Positions 23,535 through 32,299 of a stretch of DNA of 64,000 nt are shown here, in pieces. Every line of letters starts with the position of its first letter. Positions within the stretch are counted from its first letter, which is position 1. Made by a program: the position numbers and the translations under genes. The stretch covers positions 1 through 64,000 of the forward strand of contig JACQFE010000019.1 of the NCBI GenBank assembly GCA_016200265.1. The letters are read 5' to 3'. The stretch comes from Planctomycetota bacterium. GTDB lineage: Bacteria > Planctomycetota > Phycisphaerae > UBA1845. The notes below the pieces were generated by a model. The model worked only from the letters and a program-made list of their open reading frames with translations, searched no databases and was not told where the DNA came from.

Positions 23535-26500
23535 ATGTTCCAGGTGGACCGCTTGGCTCGTAAGGGCGTCCGAATTCCGGCCATTCTTGCTGCGATCGGC
23601 GGACTCGGGTGCATCGGTCTGATTTTGGTTTCCTGCACGACGGCCCCGACGGCGTTTTTGGTAAACGGTCCGTCGCAAACCGGCAACACACCTCCGACGA
23701 TGACCATCACCGAGCCGATCGCGGACATCACCCGCGGACAGGGCGATCCATTCCTGATCAAATGGATCGACGCCGACCCCGATGACAATGCCAAGATCAG
23801 CTTTTCTCTAGTCGATAGCACCACGAACGCCACGGTTGCGCTGGTCCAGGGAATTTCCGAGGACGATCAGATCGGCCCCGATTCATTTCCTGTCCCGACG
23901 CAACTGATTCCCATCGGCACCTACAACATTCTTGGCACGATTGACGATACCCACAATCCAGCCGTGCAGGTTTTTGCAATGACTTCCAGCACGAGCGCAA
24001 CGCGCGTTGTCGTTCGAATCGTCGGCCAGGGCGAAGGCCAGCAAACACAGCCGCCAGTTGTGGTGGTGACCGCCCCCACATTCGACCTGAGCGTCACGCA
24101 GGATGACATTTTGACCATCCAGGTTCAGCCGGTCGCCGTACAACCGCCGGCGCCCTCACCGCCAGTACCCTTCGATCGTGACAGCGATACCCTTCTCTAT
24201 GTCCTCTTGGATACTGACGAAGATCCGACCAACGACGATCCGGCCAATCCGGATCCTGCGAAAATCGTTGTCTTGCAGACTCAGACGATCACCAAGGGTG
24301 CGACATCGATCCCGGCCTTTCAGATTCCAATTGATCTGAACCTCGTCCCGCCGCTTTCCAACGGCGCACCGTATTTCATCCGTGCCACGATTACCGATGC
24401 CACAAACACGGCGGTGAGCAGCTATGCACCTGGAACGATCAGCGTTGTCCAATTGGCGGCCGGAACCGTCGATTTGTCCGCGGTCGGACGCAGCACTTCG
24501 GGTGCGACTCTTCTCGGCTTCAATCCTTCGGCGAACTTGGGTTCGAGCATTGCCGGCGTACGCGATTTCGATCTCGATGGCACCGATGATTTTCTTTTCG
24601 CCGCCCAGCATGGAAATCCGCGGAATGCAGGCTTGGTGGGCGAGGCGTATCTAATCTACGGGCAAAATGGCATTCGGCTCGGAGGAGTCATCAATGTGAA
24701 CTCTGTTGGGGCAACCGTCCCCGGCGTCATCTTTGAGGCCCCGCCGGTTCGAACGTTTCCTCAATTCGGCGGCGGATGCCGAATTACGGGCCGAGGCACG
24801 AGCGATGGCATCACGGACGTGAGTTTCGTTCCGGACCTTACTGGCGATGGTCGTCCGGAGCTTCTCTTCGGGTTGGCACACGTTGAGGGCGCCTGGGATT
24901 CCACGGATTTCGACCCCAGCGATGAAGATACGACCAGCTCGAGCGGTGGGCAAAAGATTGAGGTTGTGTTCCGCCAGGGACAGGTAACCGTAAAACAGGG
25001 TGATAATGGAACGCCCGTGGTGATTTCGACGACCTATAGCAGTATGTTGGATACAGCGCTGGATAGCGCCCTGCCGGGATCATCATTCGGCAATGTTCAG
25101 GCCCTCTCATGGAAAGACGGTGGCGTGAACCATCGCCAATGGGCTCTGTTGAAATTTGGAAATATTCTCGAACTCCTGCCGGATCCGCCCCAGGCGATCG
25201 ACTTTACGACCTTGCAGGCAAAGCTTCGCGTGCGTGTGTTCAATACGGGTGGGAATGGCAGCGTCCATACTCTTTTGACGGATTTCAGCGAGCAAACGAC
25301 CTTCAGTGATTTTGCCGTGAATGGCGGTGAGCCGCAGGGCGGCGTGGACTACATCGGAGACGCCAATGGCGGACAGGCCCTGGGGGCCATCGACGCCACC
25401 AATGCGGCCTCAATCGATGTGGACGTTTCAGGTTACATCGCCCAGCTCATCGATGGCCAACTTGATGGTTTCAATAACGAGATGCGATTCATCGTGCTTC
25501 CTGGAACCGGTCTGACAGACGACGCCGCAGTTCGGTCCAGCGAGTATAGTATTGGAAGCGATCGCCCTCAGCTTGTCATTGATTACACCCGCATCAATCT
25601 TTTTGGTGGTGTGGGTTGCTTCCCGGATAGTCTGGTCAACAATTTGACGGATTCGACCACCTCGGACCAGTATGACGTCCAATGGTATGGGGGAGGAATG
25701 GCAGCCATCGTTAACAGCCAGAACCGAGACAACAGTGGTGGTGTCGCTTCCGCAACACGTCTTGAGAAAACGGCCGTTGCGCTGGAATTGGTGGGTCAGC
25801 GAGTTCCATTCCCGTTGGGTGTAAGCGACGTAGATAAAGCGGGTGGAAACATCTTTGTTCGGGCCGACAACAACAGTGCAGATGTATTGGGCAATGACAC
25901 AGCGGAGCCTGGCCGAATTGCGGGAGCGCGGATGATCGGTGGACCGTATGATTGCGTCGATGCCCGACAGCTGAGCCAGCCCGCACGGGAGGATTCATTT
26001 GCGCAAAACGTCACCGGTTTGGGAGATGTCAATAACGATGGCCTGCCCGAAATCATGATTTCTTCTCCGACCAATGAAAAATATCTCAAGGACTTGTCTG
26101 ACACCTACGGTTTGCAAAGTACACAAGAGGCCTCAACAAGATTTCGCGGCAGCATCACCGTAATCCCCGGAACGAACTATAACAATACGTTTTGGCGGGA
26201 TATTGCCGACTCGAATACCGGAACAAGTACAATTCCTTTCCTTGATCAACACGTATATCCCCCGTTTGGCCAATGCAACCCCCCGGCGGTTGCACGACAC
26301 AATTTCGCGCCAGCCGATACATTCGAAGTGTTTGCTGAAAATATCAACGATCGCCTCGGAGGGGCGCGCTCCGCCGGGGATTTCAACCTTGACGGCATTG
26401 ACGATATCATTTGCGGTGCACCGCTGAACGACCGAAGCGGCGCACCCGATGCCGGTGCGGTGTATGTACTCTATTGCCGTACGGTACTCTCCGACTTCGA

Positions 26501-27524
26501 CCTCAAGAATGCCGACAGCCCCACGTTGCGAACTCCGATGCTGCGGATTCGAGGCGAAAAGCCCGGCGATCAGATCGGCTGGCGACAGGCATCCGGTCTC
26601 GACGTCAACGGGGATCGCATTGACGACGTCTTCTTCTCGTCGCCGCGCACCGACTTCGGCGGCATTTCCCGATCGACTTGCGCCAAGGATTTCAACGGTG
26701 ACGGCAGCGTGGATACCAATGACTTGAGCCTCGCGAACTTTAATTCCTGCGTTCAGAATTTTGGCACGGAAGTTTTCACGGACGATCCCTGCAAAGCGTT
26801 CGATTATGACAACGACGGCGATATCGATGACGACGATCGCTGCGTGTTCTGTTGCCTGTCCGGAAGTTGCAACGTCGAACAAACCTGTGTGAACGGGCAC
26901 AATAAGGCCGATTGTTGCGAGAATCTCGTTGACAACGGCTTCGCCGCAGTCGTTTTCGGCGGACGAACCATCGACGGCGATCGAGATATCAGCCAGATCG
27001 CCACGTCGGAACTGCCCGGAGTGATCTTCTTTGGCGGTCGTGCGGGCGACCGGGCCGGCATCGACGTGAGCTCTGCGGGTGACTTCAATCAGGATGGTTT
27101 CGGAGATATCTTGATTGCCGTGCCCGGTGAAGTGCGGATCGATGACGCTGGACGGCAGCGCCTGGGCGTCGTCTATCTGATTTTCGGTGGAACCCACCTG
27201 AACAACACGCGCTGGAATTTGTCCGATAAGAACCGCGGCGTCGGCTCGGCTGACCTCCCCGGCATCGTTTTCCTAAGCCCGTTTGTCATGGGTCGCCCCA
27301 ACGAGGCGGCCCCGAGTACCGTCGGTTTCCTTGGCGACATCAACAACGACGGATTCGGCGACATCGCCATTGGCAATCCCAAGGCTGATTTCATCGATCT
27401 GACGTACCCGCAGGGCCCCGATGCTCCCGGATCCGATGCATCCGCCGGACGGCGTTCCGATGCAGGAAACATCTACATCGTCTACGGCAACAACTTCGGA
27501 TCGAATCGGGCGATTCGGCCCTGA
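23535..27524 (+). CDS. large FG-GAP repeat lipoprotein with DNRLRE and dockerin-type domains
   Basis: 1,329 residues from MFQVDRLARKGVRIP, with AGGAG upstream. A lipobox (ILVSC, cysteine near residue 34) indicates a lipoprotein. Residues 50-310 are Ig-like (TPPTMTITEPIADITRGQGD). FG-GAP (integrin-alpha-like) repeats with Ca-binding loops follow: DFDLDGTDDFL, DLTGDGRPELLFG, DVNNDGLPEIMI, DFNLDGIDDIICG, DFNQDGFGDILIA, DINNDGFGDIAIG. Residues about 525-690 form a DNRLRE-type domain (WALLKFGNI to QLVIDYT). A dockerin-type pair (DFNGDGSVDTNDL, DYDNDGDIDDDD) lies near 1,050-1,110. Probably a surface-exposed Ca-dependent adhesion or assembly protein; ligand unknown. It stands alone between two operons. 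Confidence 0.85.
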   Translation: MFQVDRLARKGVRIPAILAAIGGLGCIGLILVSCTTAPTAFLVNGPSQTGNTPPTMTITEPIADITRGQGDPFLIKWIDADPDDNAKISFSLVDSTTNATVALVQGISEDDQIGPDSFPVPTQLIPIGTYNILGTIDDTHNPAVQVFAMTSSTSATRVVVRIVGQGEGQQTQPPVVVVTAPTFDLSVTQDDILTIQVQPVAVQPPAPSPPVPFDRDSDTLLYVLLDTDEDPTNDDPANPDPAKIVVLQTQTITKGATSIPAFQIPIDLNLVPPLSNGAPYFIRATITDATNTAVSSYAPGTISVVQLAAGTVDLSAVGRSTSGATLLGFNPSANLGSSIAGVRDFDLDGTDDFLFAAQHGNPRNAGLVGEAYLIYGQNGIRLGGVINVNSVGATVPGVIFEAPPVRTFPQFGGGCRITGRGTSDGITDVSFVPDLTGDGRPELLFGLAHVEGAWDSTDFDPSDEDTTSSSGGQKIEVVFRQGQVTVKQGDNGTPVVISTTYSSMLDTALDSALPGSSFGNVQALSWKDGGVNHRQWALLKFGNILELLPDPPQAIDFTTLQAKLRVRVFNTGGNGSVHTLLTDFSEQTTFSDFAVNGGEPQGGVDYIGDANGGQALGAIDATNAASIDVDVSGYIAQLIDGQLDGFNNEMRFIVLPGTGLTDDAAVRSSEYSIGSDRPQLVIDYTRINLFGGVGCFPDSLVNNLTDSTTSDQYDVQWYGGGMAAIVNSQNRDNSGGVASATRLEKTAVALELVGQRVPFPLGVSDVDKAGGNIFVRADNNSADVLGNDTAEPGRIAGARMIGGPYDCVDARQLSQPAREDSFAQNVTGLGDVNNDGLPEIMISSPTNEKYLKDLSDTYGLQSTQEASTRFRGSITVIPGTNYNNTFWRDIADSNTGTSTIPFLDQHVYPPFGQCNPPAVARHNFAPADTFEVFAENINDRLGGARSAGDFNLDGIDDIICGAPLNDRSGAPDAGAVYVLYCRTVLSDFDLKNADSPTLRTPMLRIRGEKPGDQIGWRQASGLDVNGDRIDDVFFSSPRTDFGGISRSTCAKDFNGDGSVDTNDLSLANFNSCVQNFGTEVFTDDPCKAFDYDNDGDIDDDDRCVFCCLSGSCNVEQTCVNGHNKADCCENLVDNGFAAVVFGGRTIDGDRDISQIATSELPGVIFFGGRAGDRAGIDVSSAGDFNQDGFGDILIAVPGEVRIDDAGRQRLGVVYLIFGGTHLNNTRWNLSDKNRGVGSADLPGIVFLSPFVMGRPNEAAPSTVGFLGDINNDGFGDIAIGNPKADFIDLTYPQGPDAPGSDASAGRRSDAGNIYIVYGNNFGSNRAIRP

Positions 27525-27645
27525 TCACCAAATTTCCGATACGTCATTCCTGCAAGTGGTGTACAATTCCCTTCGCGGTCGCGCGATTGGGCGCGCCGCT
27601 TGACGATCCAATGGTGGTTGGGCCGCTGACAGGAAATACGTCCAC

Positions 27646-28815
27646 GTGGTTCAGAGCAGCTTCCAATATAATTTCGTGAATCATTGCTCGAATTCGGCAA
27701 TCACGCCCCTTGTGTACATCGGGCTGACGCATCAATGTGCGCCTCTTGCGGTTCGTGAAAAAGGAATTCCCGATCGCGAATTGCAGGCAATGATCTTCGC
27801 CCGGTCTGCAACGATGGCTCACGGACGAATGATTCTGAGCACCTGCGAACGATTTGAGTGTTATGCGTCCGGAACCGGCGCCGACCCGGAACAGTGGATA
27901 GATTGCCTCGCGGATTGGTTGGGCATTCCGCGGGCGTTGTTCTCCCACTATGCAAGCGTGCTTTGCGATGATGCAGCCGCGGCCCATCTGGTGCGCGTCG
28001 CCGCCGGTCTCGAATCGCGCATTCTTGGCGAGAATCAAATCCTGGGGCAGGTCCGTGAGGCCTTCCTCCTGGCGGAAGGGCAGGGAGCGCTCGATGCAAC
28101 CATGTCGGCGCTGGCTCGAGCGGCGATTCGCGCCGGCAAGCGCGTCCGCGCCGAAACATCATTGAACGCCGGGGCGCGATCCATCGCCACCATCGCACTG
28201 GATTGGCTCACGGGCCTGGGGATCAGCTTTCCGTCCTCGAGCGTCCTGATTCTAGGCAGCGGAGGACTGGCCGGCGTCGTGGCTGCTGAAATCGCCCGAC
28301 ATCGACCCGGGGAGTTGAAAATCGCGGGGAGGAACATTGTACGATGCCACGAATTGGCACAAAAGCATCACGCGACGGCATCCCATTTGAGTGAGCTTGA
28401 CTCCCAGTTGGCTCGCACGAATGTGGTCCTCGCCTGCGCTGCGACCAACGGATATCTCGTCGGGCCATCGACCCTCGCCTTGCGAGAAACTTCATCCGCT
28501 CCGATGTACGTTGTGGACCTTGCCGTTCCGCGCAGCGTCGATCCGGCCGTTCGCAAGTCGGGCGATACTATTTGCCTTGTTCATCTGGATGACCTGTTAG
28601 AGGGTGAATCCGGCCACAGGGAAAACATCAACGAAGCGGAACTGATCGTCCGCCATGAATTGCAGCGTTTTATGAAATGGCGGCGTGAACGTGCCGCGAC
28701 AGAACGAATCCGCGATCTTCTGGGAAGTTGCAGGACTCCGCAGTCACGAGGCGCCGCCGGCCGCCGCGAACTCCACCGACGCATCGAACGGATCAAGGCC
28801 GAGGTCGCCGCATGA
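27646..28815 (+). CDS. hemA: glutamyl-tRNA reductase
   Basis: 389 residues from GTG (fMet-VQSSFQYNF), with AGGAAAT upstream; a second GTG at 27676 is possible. It reduces glutamyl-tRNA to glutamate-1-semialdehyde, the first step of C5 tetrapyrrole synthesis. Seen: VYIGLTHQCAPLAVRE, the catalytic-cysteine motif LSTCERFECYA (Glu where many family members have Asn), SRILGENQILGQVREAF, the NADPH-binding LILGSGGLAGVVAAEIA and VVDLAVPRSVDPAV. It is somewhat shorter than many homologues, but all core motifs are present. First gene of the hemA-chelatase-cobA/hemD-hemB operon, 16 bp from the next start. Confidence 0.93.
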   Translation: MVQSSFQYNFVNHCSNSAITPLVYIGLTHQCAPLAVREKGIPDRELQAMIFARSATMAHGRMILSTCERFECYASGTGADPEQWIDCLADWLGIPRALFSHYASVLCDDAAAAHLVRVAAGLESRILGENQILGQVREAFLLAEGQGALDATMSALARAAIRAGKRVRAETSLNAGARSIATIALDWLTGLGISFPSSSVLILGSGGLAGVVAAEIARHRPGELKIAGRNIVRCHELAQKHHATASHLSELDSQLARTNVVLACAATNGYLVGPSTLALRETSSAPMYVVDLAVPRSVDPAVRKSGDTICLVHLDDLLEGESGHRENINEAELIVRHELQRFMKWRRERAATERIRDLLGSCRTPQSRGAAGRRELHRRIERIKAEVAA

Positions 28816-28831
28816 CACGCCGTGCTTCCCC

Positions 28832-29662
28832 ATGAACGATGCCGCTCTCATATTGGCCGCCCACGGTTCGCGTGTTGATGCTTCCTCCAATCCAGCGCTC
28901 TGGCAATTGGCCGAAACAGTTCGCGAGCAGAGTACATTTGCTGAGGTGACATGCGCCTTCCACCACGGCGCGCCCGGATTTGCGGATGTACTCGGAACGA
29001 TTCGATCCCGTTGTGCCGTGGTCGTGCCCATCATGACCAGCGAGGGCTACTACAGTCGCGTAGCCTTGCCGCGTGCGTTGACCGCCCATCCGGATTTTGC
29101 GCGACATGCCGTGCAAATCACCCGACCCATCGGCGTTCACCCTGAGGTTCCGAATGTGATGCGGATGCGTCTCAATGAGCTGCTCGAACGATTCAATCTG
29201 TCCGCGAGTGAAACATCGGTCGCGGTCATCGGTCATGGCACTCCCCGGAATGCGAATAGCAAGATTGCGACGAACGATCTTGCCGCGGCGCTTCATCGCA
29301 TGGGTCCGTGCGGCGACGTGTTTCCTGCATTTCTCGATGAAGAACCGTTTGTGGAGACTGTCCCCGATCGCGCCGAACATGCCACAATTGTGGCACTCTT
29401 GTTTCTGATCGCCGCCGGCCCGCACGCACTGGAAGATGTCCCAAGACGACTTGGATTGCTGAATGCAGCCTTGTCACCGCCGTACCGTGAAATGGTCAAT
29501 GACCGGATCTTTTTCATTGATGAGGCATTCGGCAATGACCCGGCGATCATTCCACTCATCATTGATCTCGCTAATTTCGCGGCGCGAGAAGTCTTTAAAG
29601 GAGAATCGCACGCCGATCCGCATGCATCGCCTGGATTTCCCTCATTTTCGGTGCGCCGATGA
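28832..29662 (+). CDS. CbiX/SirB-type sirohydrochlorin chelatase
   Basis: 276 residues from MNDAALILAAHGSRVD; a longer frame from 28685 overlaps hemA and is rejected. Two CbiX-like halves are visible, one opening LILAAHGSR and the other VAVIGHGTPRN, each with the histidine expected to hold the metal. These enzymes insert Fe2+ or Co2+ into sirohydrochlorin. With the fused cobA-hemD next door, siroheme synthesis (ferrochelation) is the likely role; cobalt insertion cannot be excluded. The stop overlaps the start of the next gene by 4 nt, so translation is probably coupled. No clear Shine-Dalgarno sequence. Confidence 0.78.
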   Translation: MNDAALILAAHGSRVDASSNPALWQLAETVREQSTFAEVTCAFHHGAPGFADVLGTIRSRCAVVVPIMTSEGYYSRVALPRALTAHPDFARHAVQITRPIGVHPEVPNVMRMRLNELLERFNLSASETSVAVIGHGTPRNANSKIATNDLAAALHRMGPCGDVFPAFLDEEPFVETVPDRAEHATIVALLFLIAAGPHALEDVPRRLGLLNAALSPPYREMVNDRIFFIDEAFGNDPAIIPLIIDLANFAAREVFKGESHADPHASPGFPSFSVRR

Positions 29663-31206
29663 ATTCACCATCGGGCATCGTATATCTCGTCGGAGCGGGT
29701 CCGGGAGATCCCGGCCTGATCACCGTGCGCGGCCGCGAATTGCTTCGAGCCGCCGATGTCATCGTGCATGATCGACTGGTTTCGCGTGAGCTGGTTGCAC
29801 TTTCTCGGCGAGACGCGGAAATCATCGACGTCGGGAAATCGCCCGGAAATCCGCAAGATTCACAGGAGCGGATTCATCAGATTCTCTGCGACCGCGCCAA
29901 AACCGGGAAAATGGTCGTGCGTCTGAAGGGCGGCGATCCATTCGTTTTCGGACGCGGATTCGAGGAGTTGCAATCGTGTCGTCAAGCAGGAGTGCCATGC
30001 ATTGTCATTCCGGGAGTCAGCAGCGCGATCGCGGCGCCTGAAATCGTCGGGATCCCACTCACCGGCCGGGGCATCAGCCATTCGCTTGCAATCATCACCG
30101 CCGAAGGAGCTGGCGGTGTCCCGCCCGAATACAACTATGAGGCGCTTGCGGCCATCGACACATTGGTCATTCTGATGGGGCGGGCGGGTCTGCCGCGAAT
30201 CGTGGATTCCCTGCGGCAGGCGGGCAGATCGCCTTCGACTCCGGCCGCCTGCATTGAGCGAGCCACAACGCCTATGCAGCGGGTAACCGTCTCCACTCTT
30301 GGTGAACTGGTTGCGGCCGTGGAGAGAGACGGCCTGAAAGCCCCGATGGTGACAGTCATCGGAGACGCCGCAGCGTACCCTCGCACCGACGAAATTGGTG
30401 AAATGCTCCCACTGCTCGGCAAGCGGATCGTCGTCACGAGGCCGCGATCCACGGCGCAAGAATTGCTTCACGCCCTGACGGCTCGCGGCGCGGAAGTCAT
30501 CACCTGCCCGCTAATCAAGATTCAATATCAACCCAACTCGCAAGTTCGATCGACGGCAAACGCATCGACATTGCCCTTGTCTGCAAAGGCATTGGAAACA
30601 TACGATTGGATCGTGTTCACTTCTCAGCATGCAGTGCGCGGGCTTTTCCAGCAATCCCCGATAGATGGTCTTGACGCGAGAGCCGTAGGCTCGCCGAAAA
30701 TCGCGGCCATCGGCGCGGCGACCTCCCGCGCGCTAGGGAGATTTCATTTCGGGCCCGATCTAATTCCCAGGACTCAGACGGCAATGGGTTTGGCTGACGC
30801 GATCAGACGCATCGGCGAAAACATTGAGGGAATGCGAATTCTGTTTCCTTGCGGTGACCAGGCTCGAACCGAGCTGGTCGATGAACTTCGGCGGTGCGGG
30901 GCGACGGTGGATGCGCGAATCGTGTATTCGACCGTCGCCTCCGTGCCGTCTCAGGACGCGCGACGTTTGATCGAAGAGGGCGTTGATGCGATCATCTTTT
31001 GCAGTCCGTCGGCCGTACGGCAATTCGTTGCGACCGGTCTTAGAGCGGGCTCGGTATTGATCGCCTGCCTTGGACGGACGACCGCCGCGGAAGCGGTTTC
31101 GTGCGGAATGCGGGCGGATGTAGTGCCGCAGTCGCCGGACGTTCACGAGTTGGTCACGGCATTGGAGTCGGCGTTCAGCATGAATCCATCGGGAGTTGCA
31201 AAATGA
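29659..31206 (+). CDS. cobA-hemD: fused uroporphyrinogen-III C-methyltransferase / uroporphyrinogen-III synthase
   Basis: 515 residues. Residues about 7-250 are the SUMT (CobA) domain: YLVGAGPGDPGLITVRG, VVRLKGGDPFVFGRGFEEL, IPGVSSAIAAPEIVGIPLT, DTLVILMG. Residues about 255-500 are the HemD domain: GKRIVVTRPRSTAQELLHAL, DWIVFTSQHAVRGLF, ILFPCGDQARTELVDELR, IIFCSPSAVRQF. HemD closes hydroxymethylbilane to uroporphyrinogen III; CobA methylates it to precorrin-2 for siroheme or B12. The start overlaps the chelatase stop and the end overlaps the hemB start. Such fusions are common in Gram-positive and deep-branching bacteria. hemC is not in the cluster. Confidence 0.93.
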   Translation: MNSPSGIVYLVGAGPGDPGLITVRGRELLRAADVIVHDRLVSRELVALSRRDAEIIDVGKSPGNPQDSQERIHQILCDRAKTGKMVVRLKGGDPFVFGRGFEELQSCRQAGVPCIVIPGVSSAIAAPEIVGIPLTGRGISHSLAIITAEGAGGVPPEYNYEALAAIDTLVILMGRAGLPRIVDSLRQAGRSPSTPAACIERATTPMQRVTVSTLGELVAAVERDGLKAPMVTVIGDAAAYPRTDEIGEMLPLLGKRIVVTRPRSTAQELLHALTARGAEVITCPLIKIQYQPNSQVRSTANASTLPLSAKALETYDWIVFTSQHAVRGLFQQSPIDGLDARAVGSPKIAAIGAATSRALGRFHFGPDLIPRTQTAMGLADAIRRIGENIEGMRILFPCGDQARTELVDELRRCGATVDARIVYSTVASVPSQDARRLIEEGVDAIIFCSPSAVRQFVATGLRAGSVLIACLGRTTAAEAVSCGMRADVVPQSPDVHELVTALESAFSMNPSGVAK

Positions 31207-32186
31207 GCTTTCCAAAACATCGAGGCCGGCGACTTCGCTCCACGCCGGCGGTCCGCGCACTTGCCGGCGAGACGCGCCTATGCGCCGCGGACTTCATTCA
31301 TCCGATTTTTGTGGTCGAAGAGGCGTCTGCGGCCGGACCCATCGCATCGATGCCTGGAGTCTCGCGATTGACGCTCCAGCAACTGGATGCCGAGATTGAG
31401 CGCATTCTCAATCTGGGAATTCGGTCCGTGCTGCTGTTCGGAATCCCCGTCCTCAAGGACGCCACTGCTTCTTCCGCGCTGAGCGATCGATCCATCGTCG
31501 CGGCCGCCATCGAGCGAATCAGAAAAGCCACAGACCGCCTCGCCATCATCACCGACGTCTGCCTGTGCAGTTACACCGACCACGGACATTGCGGCGTCAT
31601 CAAGAAGGAAAAGGTGGATAACGACGCGACAATCGAGTTGCTCGCGAAAGTGGCGCTCGTACATGCTCAGGCCGGTGCTCACGTCGTCGCTCCGAGTGCG
31701 ATGATGGACGGCCAGGTCGCCGCCATCCGCGAACGCCTCGATCACGCCGGATTCATCGACACGTGCATCCTCTCGTACGCCGTGAAATATGCGTCGTCGT
31801 TCTACGGCCCGTTTCGTGAAGCCGCCGATTCGAAACCATCATTCGGCGATCGCCGTGGCTATCAAATGGCCCCGACCAACGCTGGCGAGGCATTGAATGA
31901 AGCCCGGACCGATCTCGAGGAAGGCGCGGACATAATCATGGTGAAGCCGGCGTTGCCGTATCTCGACGTGATACGCCGCGTTCGCGACACATTTCCGGGC
32001 GCACCTCTGGTCGCGTATCAAGTCAGCGGTGAATACAGCATGATCAAAGCGGCTGCGGAAAGGGGCTGGCTCGATGAACGCCTGATCGCAATGGAAGCAT
32101 TGACCGCGATCAAACGTGCCGGGGCCGATCGCATCATCACCTACTTCGCTCCCGCCGCATCGAAATGGCTCGCAGAAATGCCGTGA
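31203..32186 (+). CDS. hemB: delta-aminolevulinic acid dehydratase (porphobilinogen synthase)
   Basis: 327 residues from MSFPKHRGRRLRSTPAVR; the ATG overlaps the previous stop (ATGA), and an upstream extension is rejected. HemB condenses two aminolevulinate molecules to porphobilinogen. The zinc-type cysteine motif DVCLCSYTDHGHCG is present, as are the two Schiff-base lysines (SYAVKYASSFYGPFREA and IIMVKPALPYLD) and VSGEYSMIKAAAERGWLDE. Length is normal. Last gene of the operon; it converges on argS. Confidence 0.95.
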   Translation: MSFPKHRGRRLRSTPAVRALAGETRLCAADFIHPIFVVEEASAAGPIASMPGVSRLTLQQLDAEIERILNLGIRSVLLFGIPVLKDATASSALSDRSIVAAAIERIRKATDRLAIITDVCLCSYTDHGHCGVIKKEKVDNDATIELLAKVALVHAQAGAHVVAPSAMMDGQVAAIRERLDHAGFIDTCILSYAVKYASSFYGPFREAADSKPSFGDRRGYQMAPTNAGEALNEARTDLEEGADIIMVKPALPYLDVIRRVRDTFPGAPLVAYQVSGEYSMIKAAAERGWLDERLIAMEALTAIKRAGADRIITYFAPAASKWLAEMP

Positions 32187-32195
32187 CGCAAGTGC

Positions 32196-32267
32196 TGTCA
32201 TTCTGAGCCGGCTGAAGGCGAGCCAAGAATCTCGTAATTGAGATGCTTCGCTTCGCTCAGCATGACG
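32196..32267. repeat. dispersed palindromic element between hemB and argS
   Basis: TGTCATTCTGAGC (from 32196) and GCTCAGCATGAC (ending 32266) form an imperfect inverted repeat, with AAGAATCTC and GAGATGCTTCG inside. The same 'GTCATTCTGAGC...AAGAATCTC' wording occurs in intergenic repeats of many bacteria. It lies between two convergent genes and could act as a bidirectional terminator. Confidence 0.55.
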
Positions 32268-32299
32268 TTGGCAGGCATGAATGGCAGCACAGATCACCG

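Noticed and set aside
26133-27197. Minus-strand frame of 354 residues inside the FG-GAP gene
   Set aside because: Antisense of FG-GAP loops; no recognisable motif or ribosome site.
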